Assembly: GCA_001599815.1 (NCBI GenBank)
Contig: BCIA01000006.1
Coordinates: forward strand, 2,978,961-3,042,960
From: Furcasterigmium furcatum
Taxonomy: Eukaryota; Ascomycota; Sordariomycetes; Glomerellales; Plectosphaerellaceae
Length of the DNA: 64,000 nucleotides
Direction: 5' to 3'
Below the pieces are notes generated by a model that ran no database searches, was not told the DNA's origin, and saw nothing but the letters and a program-made list of their open reading frames with translations. The position numbers and the translations under genes are program-made. Positions 42,817 through 54,196 of this stretch are shown here, in pieces. The number at the start of each line of letters is the position of its first letter. The stretch's first letter is position 1.

Positions 42817-45088
42817 CTACCAACCTTCAGCACCATCGAGCGCCGCATCGCCGCCCCATGGCCCATAGAGCATCGTGAAGTATTGGTCGGGGAATAGCTC
42901 CTCGGAACCGGGACCATATTGGGCCATTCTTGATGAATGTGAATCTGGGGGATTCTCAGCGCCCGACCATGGATTATGTCGTGCGGCCGAGTAAGCACCT
43001 CGCGGCGGCTGGATCGAGGGGTCATCTAGGTACTCCTCGAAGAAGTCCAGGATGCCGACGTTCACCATCCAGTACTTGTTGACTTCTTTCAGCCCGAGCA
43101 CGCACACTCGTGCCCTGTGTTTAGAGATAGCCTGTGCCGCGCCAGACACCCTGTGGGTGTTAATGGCGTGGACGCAGAGCGCAGCGAAAAGGCTGGTGAT
43201 CCTGTATTGTCTCGGTCAGTGCTCTGTCTGGTGGCATGAAGGAAAGAGGTCGATCGGACAGGTGCATTTGTGCGTAGCGAATCGTACCCTGCGTTAGCAT
43301 GTCTTCGGTGATCCTGCTGATCTGGGAAGCTGCATGAAGCGCTGCTCGGTTATCTTCGGGTGCCTGATCGTGCCGCAACAGTGTTCCTTGATGAATAAGA
43401 AGTCGGAGGTGACTGTTGACTGGAATTAGTGGTGAGATGAGACTCGGTCGTCATCCTCAACTCACTTGAACGCCAAATGAAGTAGGCATGCCCACACCGA
43501 AACCCAACCATCGTCACCCCCCAGAAAGGTGTCCGGGAGACCTTGTCTCGACACTTCCAGCGCATTGGAAAGAAGTGTGGCATCCTCGCGACTGGGCGGT
43601 GGCCGGCCAGGCGCAAAGTAGGAGTCGACAACCTGTCCAACTACACGATACGTCAGCGTGAAGCCTCGTGGAGGCGGGTTCCCAGACCAGTTCTCAAGAC
43701 TTTCCGAGGGAGTCTTACGCATAGTAGCTATTTCGACCATCTTGATCGAGTAGGTGATGTGATCTGGCTGACAGGAGCCGAACACAGTTGACTCGGAATC
43801 CGATGGGTCAGACTCCAGGTCTGAAGGGCTGAGGGGTTGGACGTCGCAATCTGCCTCCCTGATCCTGCATGGCAGGCCCAAGGACGCCGCAGCTTGTCGT
43901 TCTCGTACCTTTGACAGAGTCAGCCCAAAAGTGGACACACGAAGGAGGTTCCCGGAAGACTCACGTATATTGACCACCATATCCGTCGTCGCAAACCTGC
44001 GTCCCTCAGCCCCTGGGCAATAACGGCTGTCCTGTAACCGAAGTGAGCATGAGGAGTTCGGGGGTGATGTCAAGCAAGCTTCCGACTTACGATCGATGCA
44101 TGCCCATGGACTCTGCCAGAGTGATAGCGATCCCAAGCCAGTATCTGACATCACGTATGTCGACGGCAGGGCTCCTCCAAAAGCTCAGGAGAAACACAGA
44201 CTGCAAGACAGCGGTCCTGTCCTTCTCCACGCCTGCCTCGAAAAGAAGCCTGGTACGGTGGTACAAGCGCGACTTGGCTTCAGAACGACTTTTGAAGCCC
44301 ATGGTGGCGATTGCCTCTTCTTCGCAGTACGTGACGCCGATGAAGAGCATCGCTGAGAGGAGGAGATTAGACGTGTCGTTGGTGGCAAGCTGGCGAGCTA
44401 CATGACGTCGATCGACGACCGGAAAACAGGGGTGAAACCAGTTAAAGTAGGCTTTGAGAGCTGACAGAGTGTTCCGGGCGTCGAGTTTGGAGAGGGCTCC
44501 CTCATCCCGAAGGTAGCGTGTAGCGCTGGCACTCAGATGGTCGATGTCTGTCGAGCCCAAGACGGCCGCGGGACTGCTCGTGGGGAGCAGCGGATTGATG
44601 TCTGTCCCAGAACTAGGCTCCCCGATCAGATTTTCCCCGGATGGAGATTGCTGTGCAACCAAGGAGAAGAAGTTGGATTCGCCGATGAACAACCCTCCCC
44701 GTTGCGCGGCGGCCTGGTGACTTGGCCGGAGTTCAGGAACGGCGCGAGTCTCCGTGGCAGCGGTGTCGCTGGGAGGTGAAGCATTCAGTCCATCTGCAAG
44801 AGGTCCTGGACTTGGAGATGACAAGGCTGGCACTTGTTGGCGGTGTCTCCGTGGATATCTTGGGGGATCGGTCAGCTCGCATCCTCGCCCTGCACCTCAT
44901 CACCACTCTCCCGAGGTTGCTTACTTTCCCCGCCTAGACGGTACTATCTCACAGCTTTCGCCAGTCTTTTGGCAATTGGAACATGGCTGGACTGCCGTGA
45001 CATCGCAGCGCACTCTCCGGGCGTTGCACTTCCGACAGGCCTGCTTTGCTCGCGTGCCCCTCGACTCTGCCTCGTTGTTGAGAGGCAT
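42817..45088 (-). CDS. Zn2Cys6 transcription factor (regulator 2)
   Basis: Seven exons on the minus strand (45088-44925, 44858-44091, 44031-43965, 43908-43719, 43640-43466, 43412-43260, 43201-42817) close to about 633 residues. The zinc cluster starts at about residue 18 (CRKCNARRVRCDVTAVQPC and onward; spacing C-2-C-6-C-7-C-2-C-6-C). The middle-homology domain includes ALKAYFNWFHPCFPVVDRRH and, across an intron, LRRRIWWSIYVRERQAAASLG, typical of fungal catabolic regulators. The donor of the sixth intron is a weak GTCCGA, chosen because only this splice restores the helix HLITSLFAALCVHAIN. It lies 235 bp upstream of the hydratase on the same strand. With regulator 1 it brackets the lyase-hydratase pair. 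Confidence 0.85.
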
Positions 45089-45598
45089 CGCGGCCCTGAT
45101 TAGCCAAGTGACGGTGGCCGGGGGTGACCGCGAGGTTTCGGTCTTCTATCCAAGAGTCGCCCCGGGAATGATGGGATGTCAAGGTGGACAATCATGGTTC
45201 CTGGCGATGAAGAGCCGGCGAGCCTCCGTCATCTCAGGCCGCCTACCACCAGAGATGAATGGTCACGTGACTCCAGCACCCAACTCGGCGAGTGCAACCA
45301 CCTGGTGTTGCCCCGATTTTAACACTGGACGGCTTCTTCGACAGGCCCATCTCACTGCACTGCAGCCCACTGTCAACAAATGCCAGAGCTCCGAACGGCG
45401 ATGCGATGATTCAGCTTTGAAGCCTCACCATCGATGAATGCATTTTCGCCGAGGGGTGGAGGACCGTCTCCAGCATCATCACGTTCCCGGCTACTTCGGA
45501 GGATGTGAGATTGCACCGATCAAGCCCAGAAACAGTCTTGACTACCAAACTACCCTACCAACAACGGCCCGAGTCCATTCCGCATCCTCATTTTCTAC
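45089..45598. other. Intergenic region, no gene seen
   Basis: It should contain the regulator 2 promoter and the 3' end of the TPR/SET gene. No motif stands out, and the cluster appears to end here because the next genes are unrelated. Confidence 0.5.
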
Positions 45599-48054
45599 TC
45601 ACATGTCTTCACCAAACGAATCAACGACTGTACAACGTCGGGACCCCTCCGCCAGCTCCGGGAACTCTTCACGCATCGTCTCCTCCTCTCCCACGTGAAG
45701 ACTGTAAGCGATGCCAGCGTAGCGCTTCGCGACGGCACACAGCTCAGGGGCCAGCTTCTCGTAAGACCGGTGGAGGTAAATGAAGGCCATCGGCGTGAAG
45801 ACGTCCGCGTAACCCCAGCGGGTGACCTCAAGCGACGCCTTCTTGCCCTTGCGGGGCACCGTCGCCGTGATGCCGAAACCGAGGGCCTCCTGACCCCTGG
45901 CGACCACCTTGACGACCTTTTTCTCGTCTTTGTCGCCAAGGTCAAGAATCATCCCCAGCTGAAAGTATGCATGCCACAGCTCGATCCGGAGGGCCGTGGG
46001 CGGGCCGGGCGAGAACGTCTTCTCCATCTGCGCAGCCAGGTGCTCCAAGACGGGCACGTTTCTCATATCCCCGGCGCCTTGGAGCTGCATCCACACCGTC
46101 GTGCTACAGGCGAGGACGTTGGCAGGCGTCGCCTTTCTGGCTTCGCAGAGCTCGCAGGAACACGTGATACCCCGGTAGCTGAGCTTTTCCTGCGCCTCCT
46201 TGTGGGATTGCATGGCGCTCGGCCTGGAATAGGGGACGAGGAGCTCGGTACCGGCCTCGAGATCCTGGGCGGCGCGGGTGATCTGCATGTCTCCGATGTA
46301 GGAGTGTTTGCAGTTGCCGATGCAGGAGTGGTTGATGCGGGAGCCGAGCAGCCACAGGCCGCATGACTTCTGGGGGTCACCGTCCTTGGCCGTCTGCCAG
46401 TGGTGAGAATGAGACGCGCGGGAGGTTCTCGTAGAGCAAGAGCTAGTGCGAGCCATGATCTCGCCGACGAGGAACCTTAGTGCTGTCAGTGATTGCTATG
46501 TTGTTTGGTTTGACTGGACTTACGAATCGACCACAGGAACACCGTCGAGCTCAGTCACCGCGGGAACAGCATGGTCTCCATGGCGCAGCTCAGTAAATGC
46601 CTCCCATATTGACGGAGAGCCGTGGTGCAGCTTTTGGACCAGTTGCGGAAGGAGGAGCGTGTGGCTTCCCTCGTGAGTCCGATTCTTGGTCAGGTTGATC
46701 ACGATCGTCTTGGGCTCAGGCTTGTCCTCGCCGGCGTAAGCGTACGCAAAGGCCTTCTCGCAGACAAGCAGCTCCCCGGCGGAAACCTTCCTCGTCGTGA
46801 AGAGGCCATGTCCTCCTCCAGGCAGCGGACGCACCTCGACGGGCGCGAAGTAGGTCGCGCAATCGATCAGCGGGGGTGTCTGCCGAGCCTGTTCGTACAT
46901 CTGGCCGAAGTGATAGTTGCCCGTCTGCTGTTCGCGCAACCGCGCCTTCGCTCGCTGAATCTCGGCCTCGGCGCACTTGTTTTCAGGATAAGATGCCGAG
47001 AGTGTTTCGAGACGTTGGAGGGACTCTTCAAACCTTCCCAACTCATAGAGAGCGCGGGCTTCACGGAAGAGCCCCTTTTCAGATGGGGAGGCGGTATCGC
47101 TGCCGTTCCTGGCATCCTCCAGGGCGCGCTCCGGGTGTCCAAGCCGCAGGTTGGCGAGCGAACGATTGAGGTGAGCCAACCTCTTGTCTTCAGGGTTCTC
47201 GGCGGCTTTGATGGCGGACGTGTAGCTGAAAAGGGGTACGGCAGTCAGCATGGTGAGTCTTGAGAAATGATGGACACCTGGCATTATCCTGACCGAGAGG
47301 AAAAGAAGAAAACTCACAGACGATGGGCCTCGGCCCATTTCTTCTCCTGGACGGCCTTGTTTCCCTGCGCTCGAAGGTCCTTGCTCAGAGCCTTGGGTGA
47401 AAGTTGGCTCCTCCATTTCGTGGGTATTCTCTCGTCAGCTCTCATCAGCTTGACCATGTCACCGGGGTGATCGACCCTGAACGTGTACCACCAGCCGTCG
47501 AAGAAGGTCTTCAAGAAGGGCTCCTTGAGAAGAAACACGTCGTCGATTTTCATGATCTCCTTGGCCGGCACGGACTCCGACTGATGGTAGGCATCGAGCA
47601 TCAATGCTGTGCCCTGCTCGTCCTCGACGACTGCTGTGATGGACGTCGCGCGAATGGGCGAAGCCGTGACTCTCACGAGCATCATCCGACCGCGATGCTG
47701 TGTCTCGAGCCTCATGTCCTTGGCCAGAATCGACGAAAGCTCGCCAATCGGTCGTTCGCAGGGGGGGTAAGGAGGTGCGATTTCGCAAGGCGCCCGTATG
47801 TCCCTGGGCTGCTGCTGGAGCTGCGCATCATACATGGTCACCATGTGCTGGCAGTCCAACAGCTTGACATCATGAAACTCTGTGACGAGCTGACCTTTGT
47901 GAAGCTGAGCTTGATGCTCGTGCTCCTGCAAGCGACTGGTGACGCTCTTGAGCCATCTCTCACGCGGCACATGGGTCTCCTCCGCTTCACAGGGCCCAAT
48001 GCAATCCGTGACGCTGTCGAACCATGGCCCACGCGGGAGGTAGAAGGGGTCCAT
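45599..48054 (-). CDS. TPR- and SET-domain protein, SMYD-like
   Basis: Three exons on the minus strand (48054-47318, 47225-46524, 46475-45599) give about 771 residues. The N-terminal 240 residues form a conserved region of unknown role. TPR-like helices follow (KALSKDLRAQGNKAVQEKKW to about residue 340). A split SET domain begins with RPLPGGGHGLFTTRKVSAGE and carries the catalytic-site motif GSRINHSCIGNC plus the post-SET-like CSCELCEA cysteines. This order resembles fungal TPR/SET methyltransferases of the SMYD branch; substrates may be histones or other proteins. The residues around RTSSCSTRTSRASHSH look unusual for a SET domain and could hide another short intron. It is outside the catabolic cluster. 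Confidence 0.82.
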
Positions 48055-48855
48055 TGTAAGGTTGAAGAGAGATCTTGGGGGGATGATTGGGGGAGGGTGT
48101 TGAGGGAGTGTTTGGGGGGCGTTGGATGTTGAGTGTTGGATTGTGAGTGGGAAAGGTGATGATCAGGGGATTTCCGAATGTTCAGGGAGCCTGGCTTTAA
48201 AGGCCACCAATATGAAAGGGGGGCCCCTATCAGTTGTCATCCCGAGACTGGCAGTTGTAGCGGTGTGGCCGGGCGCCTGCAGTATTGGTTTCCAGGTTGT
48301 TTGAGTGCGTGGCCTGGGCTTTGAGTCCAGCAACCAACTAGACGCGTGGGAAGCGTTTGCACGTTGTCGCCAAGGAGGACGACACGCTGCGTGCTCTCGA
48401 CGAATGTAACCACTGGAATTTCCTCAACAGTGGACTTTCAATGAGCTCCAATTGTTAAAAAGAAGAAAGGGAACATCAATACCTAAGAGTTGGCTCCCTT
48501 CAGGTCACATTCTGTCCCAGTGTTTGTTCGTTTGCCCCTGTGGGTTCCCAGAGGAAAAAGGGGCTCGTCTGGTCCCTCTCGCAATACCGTTTGCTTTCAG
48601 CTCAGGCGGTGTCCAGAAAATCATCTGATATGACAACTCATGATCAAGTACCGTCTGGCCAACATCAGCATTTGTGACAAATCAACCGAAAACTACACGG
48701 CTCATACTCTTGGCAGGCGGCGAGCGGCGTCTGTGCTGGGCACACCTAACTGGCTTCATGATGCCTTCTCGTTTTTCACAGTGCTGCAGTCCTGATTTGG
48801 CCCAGCAACACAAGCCTATTGGATACTTGAGGTATCTATCACAAATGCGGCTGAC
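48055..48855. other. Intergenic region, no gene seen
   Basis: About 800 bp upstream of the TPR/SET gene and before the next plus-strand gene. A minus-strand frame (48682-49284) overlaps the next gene and is judged spurious. Confidence 0.45.
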
Positions 48856-50103
48856 ATGGCTGTTCTCGTGAGTGACATCACGGCGAGTAGGAGAGTGCAG
48901 CACATCTCCATATTCCCCCAAGATGTTGCTTTTTGCGCGGTTCCAATCATATGTACTATCAGCCTCACTTTGGCTGAATGCCAAGTTCCACGCGTGCCAT
49001 GTGCGGCGGGCCAGGAAGCGAACATCCTTCAGTTGGCGCTGACATCCCAGCGCCCTGTTCACATACACACTCTTGTATGGCTTTGCGCCGGGCCTGTCGG
49101 AAGAGCAGAGATCAAGGCCATCAGCAGAGGAGCACCTGATGTGTGGGAGTACATCTGCAAAAGGTCGCCGTACCAAGGAGGCTTTATCAGATCCCGCCGG
49201 GTTCTGAATGCCTCGGAGAGACTCGAGCGCTTCCTGCTCCTGCTTCAGTTCGGCTGCCGCGTCGAGCGGCAGGTCTGGCGCCATCGGAGCGAGTACCTAT
49301 CCCAGTCTCGACCGAGCATCTTTGCGCGTTTGGTGGACTCCTACTCCAAGAACGCCCAGCCTGCCGTCGTCAAGGAGGTCTACCGCCGTCTGTGCCGGGC
49401 TTGCGCAGAGTCCGATCTCATCCACCCGAAGACCGTGGAGTACTTCGTCGAGAGGCTGCGAGACGGCACCGCAGTCCCAGAAAGAGCGCAGTATGGTGCC
49501 GAGTGGATCGAATCGACTCTGCGAGATCTGGCAAAGCCCCAGGACTACTTCGATATTACCATGAATTATTTGGACACATCGTTCCAGCACCTCTCACGCC
49601 TGGCCACGGAGACCGACCCCCTCCTAAGTACACCGGCATACCACCTGTCCAATTCCTTCCCCCCTCTCCCTCTCCCGCGTGGATGGCAAAAGGTTCCAGC
49701 GCAGCCGGATGCAACCGATGAGCCCAGCCACTGCTACGAGGAGGCCTTCACATGTTCAGTCACCCTGGTGAGGCCAGAAGTCAGTCTGATCGAGAAACGC
49801 CAGGTGGCCGTCGGCTTGCTGGAGGACGACCCCGGCCAGCTGTGCCGGCTGGACCTGCAAGCCTGCATGCGCGCAGTCTGGGACCCCGAGGAGGCCGTGG
49901 CGGAACGGTTTCCCTACTACGACGATGCATGGTTCACGGAAGAGTGCAACATGGAGCCAAGCGCGAAACAAGACGTGCTCAAGAAGCTGTTGCGTCCACG
50001 GCGTTACGTTAGTTACAGACATAGAAGTCGCGGACCCGTGGCTGCTCGGGTACTTATGTCGAGTCACGGACCTGGTTCTGAGTACGACGACCATGAAGAC
50101 TAG
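48856..50103 (+). CDS. Hypothetical protein, start uncertain
   Basis: An open frame of 415 codons with no recognised family. The region from about residue 85 (AISRGAPDVWEYICKRSPYQ) onward has a balanced, protein-like composition with amphipathic helices such as SIFARLVDSYSKNAQPAVVK and LRPRRYVSYRHRSRG. The first 80 residues are less convincing and may be upstream leader or intron, so the true start could lie nearer 49100. No signal peptide, membrane helix or catalytic motif is clear. It lies between two convergent or unrelated genes and gives no context for function. Confidence 0.5.
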   Translation: MAVLVSDITASRRVQHISIFPQDVAFCAVPIICTISLTLAECQVPRVPCAAGQEANILQLALTSQRPVHIHTLVWLCAGPVGRAEIKAISRGAPDVWEYICKRSPYQGGFIRSRRVLNASERLERFLLLLQFGCRVERQVWRHRSEYLSQSRPSIFARLVDSYSKNAQPAVVKEVYRRLCRACAESDLIHPKTVEYFVERLRDGTAVPERAQYGAEWIESTLRDLAKPQDYFDITMNYLDTSFQHLSRLATETDPLLSTPAYHLSNSFPPLPLPRGWQKVPAQPDATDEPSHCYEEAFTCSVTLVRPEVSLIEKRQVAVGLLEDDPGQLCRLDLQACMRAVWDPEEAVAERFPYYDDAWFTEECNMEPSAKQDVLKKLLRPRRYVSYRHRSRGPVAARVLMSSHGPGSEYDDHED

Positions 50104-50282
50104 AAACAACAAGCCTTTCATGTACTTGTATTATACTTATTGCAGACGAACAATCCAGCCGAACCAAATTACGCCGTATCAAGGACAGCAGCCGTGTCTG
50201 TTGGTGCCGGCACCATGCAATAACCTCCCAAGTCTACGTGATATGAAAACTCTGCAAAGGCAGTATACACAGCGCCCCGCCT

Positions 50283-52272
50283 TCACTTCCTCTTCTTCTT
50301 CACCCTGACCTCCTCCGCCGGGTTCGCATTCGCCATGCCCTTGGCATCGACGCCGTCCCGCGTCACGACATTCCCGGCGACCTTGCCCGCGCCGAGGCTG
50401 ATCCCTCGGCCCGTGTCAAGGCTCAACGCGCTCCCAGCGCTGTCCCTGCGGACGCCGTTGCCCTTCAGCTTCGTCGTGGGCGACTCGTGCGGTCCGTCAA
50501 AGGCGTGATGGTGCGAATGAGCGTGGGGAGTCGGCACATCAGGTGACGAAGGCGGTTCGTCGACAACACGACCATGTGTGTGCGCAGCCCGCATGCGTGT
50601 CGTTCCCTGGGGGGATGGAATGGCGGATGGCCTCTCTCGCACTTTGTGCTGGGTGTTCGAAGCAGGCGTCGTCGGCCTCGCGGCGACAGGGCCGTTCTCG
50701 AGTGCGGTAGACGCCTCGCTGGCAGAGGCGTCACTCCCGCGGGAGGCGTGGCCGCGGAATGCGGAGCCGGACTCGAGAAGGCTCTCTTCTCTGGCGATTT
50801 GATACTTGGCGTATTCCTCGGGCGTGTGGTCGGCTCCGGTGAAGCTGTTGAGGGCGGCAAAGACGTGCGGGAACACCAATGTCTCGACGTCCCGGGCCCA
50901 GAGGAAGTCAAGATGCTCGTAGTGCGGAACCTCGTTGGCAATCGTCTGGGACGGAAGTTCCTTGAGCATGACCTTGATGTCCACCAAAGAGTCACTCCCA
51001 CCGTACACCAGCACGATGGGCGTTTTGATATTCCGCGTTGGGTACCTAGCCACCTTCGTATATCTGTTTGAAGTGCTCAGGGAAAGATGCTGCTGGACAT
51101 CGTCGTCGTACATCTGGAAAGACTTGTTCCTGATGATCTGGAACCAGTGGACCACACTCTTGGTGCTCGTGAAGGAGTACAGGTGGGGGTAGGCGGCGAG
51201 CTTCTGGCTGACGGAGATGTTCTTTGTTTGCCAGTTGAACAGGAACGACAGGCCGAGGTCGATAAACTTGGTGAAGATGGGCGGGTAGAGGATCGATTGC
51301 CACATGGTTGCCGAAGACAGGATCGAGCGGCGGCCGAAGAGGAGGAACAAGACCTGCGGCGATGCCTTCACCAGGGCGTCGACAATGCCGTTGGAGAGAC
51401 CAGCGGGGGACATGGCGGGAGCGAGCGCAATGAAGACGTTGACCTGGTCGTTGAGCTTGGGATGGATCGCCAGCGTGGCAAAGGCCTGCGCGGTTCCCTG
51501 AGAGAAGCCGATGTACGAAAGGCTCTCCTGGCCCGTGGTGTTGAGGATGTACGAGATGGTGTCCGGGATGTCATGGAACGCGAACTCATCGATGGAGAAG
51601 TTCCAGAAATCGAGCGTAGTTGGCGAGAACTTTGTTGACTTCTTCGAGTACTTGTTGCCGCGATTGTTGCCCAGCTAACCCCGTCAGTGTCCCGTCCACG
51701 GTACGACGGCAAGATAACGAGCAAGACTCACCCAGACATCGTAGCCCTTCTCCACGAGGACGAAGGGAAGACATCTCTGCGCATCCGTCAAGCAGACCCA
51801 GACCTCCGAGTTCATGAGCAGGCCGTGGTGGAGGTAGACGACCTTCTTCTTGATGCTCCTCGGGCCGCTGTTGACCTTCTGGCCCTCCTCGCCGTTCTTC
51901 CACGCGAGCCTGTGCGCGCACAGGAGGAAGCCATCTTTGGTCTGGAGGACGTGCTCCTCGGCCTCGTACCCGAAGAGGCGGCAGAGCTCGACGAAGTCGG
52001 AAGCGTCTCTCACGGATTTCGAGATGGAATTGCGCCGCTGCTCTGCCCTCTTCTGCGCCGGGGTCGTGAGCCAATTGAACAGGCGGCGCGACGCTCGGTA
52101 GAACAAATTAATCAGGGAGGGAGCTGTGCGAGTGTTAGCCGGACGCCCCGCGACGACGTCTCACGCGCCAGGGTCACTCACGGAGCGCGAGGGTCAAGAT
52201 GCGGATGATGGCCTCGAAGCCGACGAGGAAGAACGAGCCCACCAGCGCCACATACTCGATGCTTGAAGACAT
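50283..52272 (-). CDS. Alpha/beta-hydrolase lipase, steryl-ester-hydrolase-like (Tgl1/Yeh type)
   Basis: Three exons on the minus strand (52272-52182, 52123-51732, 51674-50283) give about 624 residues. Exon 1 encodes a hydrophobic N-terminal segment (VALVGSFFLVGFEAIIRIL), probably a membrane or lipid-droplet anchor. The acid-lipase-like core has the oxyanion motif LHHGLLMNSEVW (about 128-139), the nucleophile elbow GFSQG (S219), the acid in YGGSDSLVD, and the catalytic histidine in HYEHLDFLWARD. A Ser/His-rich, lysine-ending tail of about 200 residues (ending VKKKRK) is likely disordered. Homologues hydrolyse steryl esters or triglycerides at lipid droplets. Confidence 0.88.
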
Positions 52273-52897
52273 TAGCGATCTTGGTCGATGTTGGATCTTG
52301 CGCGGGCCGGTGCGACTTACATGTTCAGCCGTCCAATAAACGGGATCGGCATCGTGAACACAGCTAGTCGTACAGGAAAAAGCAAGTCTGGGGGATACAA
52401 GAACTCGAGGTCTGAGATGATGAGGATGTTGGGAGATTGTACAAGAAGAAGCAGACGGTCTAAGCCATAGTAGTGATAATGATGATTGCGCCTGGCAAGA
52501 TAAGGTTTCGGTGGAGGCAAGAAGCACCTGCTGAAGAGTGGAGGGGTCAACCTGGTCGTCCAACAAGTTGCGATGGAGGAAAAGCGCTCGGGACGGAGTT
52601 GACAGGAAAGTTCACCGCCCGAAACCAGAATGACATGGGCGGGTGATGTCAGATGTCACATGTAAAGCCATCACGACAGGGAGTTGACAGGGGGAGCTGG
52701 GAGCTATGCAGCCAATCAGGGTGAGGAGATATCTCGACAAAAAGCAGCGAATTTTGGCCAATCATCGTCGACCATCGGGCGCAACTCCTCCGACTCGCCG
52801 GTCTCAAGTCGGGTCACCACCAGAAAATCGGTCCACTGTCCATCGCCAGCCCATCGCATCCTCTCCAAAGCCAAAAACACCACCCAAACCCGCCGCA

Positions 52898-53344
52898 ATG
52901 CCGTCCTCCTGCAAAGAACTGCGTACGTAACCATTCCAACCCCCCTCCCGACCAACCCACTAACCCCTTCCAGGCGAGGCCCTCGCCCAATGCCTCCAGG
53001 AATCCGACTGCGTCATGGTCCACCGCAACAGCGCCTCCGACTGCCTCCGCCAGCCCCTCGTCGACACCCTCCCCACAAAGTGCCAGCAGCTCCGCAAGGG
53101 CTTCGGCGAGTGCAAGCGCGGCATGGTCGACATGCGCAAGCGCTTCCGCGGCAACATGCCCGTCGCCTACAAGACGATGGCCGACGCCGACCAGGGCAAG
53201 GGCTACCAGCTGTACGCCGGCAAGCCCGCCTTCGCCGGCGGCCGCGGCGAGACCGACGGCAACGAACCCGAGCCGAAGGACTGGAGGGAGCAGGAGAACG
53301 AGGAGTACAGGCGGCAGCAGGCCGCGGCGAAGCTCGGGCGGTAG
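52898..53344 (+). CDS. PET191: Cytochrome c oxidase assembly factor Pet191
   Basis: Two exons (52898-52922 and 52974-53344; 51-nt intron) give about 131 residues. The cysteine pattern is C5-X9-C15, C21-X10-C32 and C-X9-C (CQQLRKGFGEC), followed by KRGMVDMRKRFRGN, the conserved Pet191/COA5 signature. It is imported into the intermembrane space and needed for complex IV assembly. The C-terminal part is a variable charged tail, longer than in yeast. Confidence 0.93.
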
Positions 53345-54196
53345 CGTGTGGGGGGAGTGTATAGGGTATGTGACGACGCAGGAGGGGAAGCCTGCGTCTT
53401 GCGTGTATGATCAGCAGAGAGCGAGGGTGCATTGGGAGGCGTCACGGACTTTTATTGCTCGGGGAGAGACGTTGAATCTTTCCCTGGAGCCATTTTCACT
53501 TGTACGACTAGACTCGAGACAACAACGACAAGAACATCGGGGCCTTTTCCACTTAGCAGGATATATCAGACCATGTTCACAAGTTACCCGTCATCGACGA
53601 ACACACATCAGTCAGTCACGGCACAGCATTCAGGATGTCAATGCCTTGTATTCGCACGCATCACTACCACCCTCCCTACCGGCCCATTCTCGATTGCTTC
53701 AGGGGGTATAACCAGCCAACCAAACCAAGCCATGCGCCGAAAAAAGAGACCCAGATGTACGAACGAGAAAAACACATAGCAGATGTGGCTACCAGCAGCG
53801 GAAAGGCGGGTATGTGTGCGGTATCATGGCCTCAACCTCAAGAGTTCATCAAAGCGGCCCCCTTTCCCCAGGGAGTGATGCTTGTGGCCGAAGAAGAAAT
53901 GGCCAGAAGGCAGCCCCAGAGGGATCATAGAAGGTCCAGCTCGCAAGAAAAGCAACAAAAAAGAATAAATCAGACGCCGTGGGTCGGTTGCGTGTGCTAT
54001 CCGGACGCTGGGATGATGTATGCAAACAGAGCTGCACTGAAGGGAGGGACTGTGCATGCTTGCGCTGACGCAGTGCGATGTGTCAAAAATCCGAAAATCA
54101 GTATGCGCTGTGAACGCTTAAAGGAACGATGTGTGGTGATGTGTCCAGGACGAGTGGTCCAGGGAACGGGTGAGAGGAGGAAATCCAGGTCTCGGC
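53345..54196. other. Intergenic region between convergent genes
   Basis: Both neighbours end here, so it holds two 3' regions. An open frame of 319 codons at 53635-54594 overlaps the next gene antisense and is considered spurious. Confidence 0.5.

Noticed and set aside
48682..49284. 200-codon minus-strand frame opposite the start of the hypothetical gene
   Set aside because: The plus-strand frame is longer and more protein-like over its last 330 codons; however, the first part of that gene is uncertain, so this is not fully excluded.
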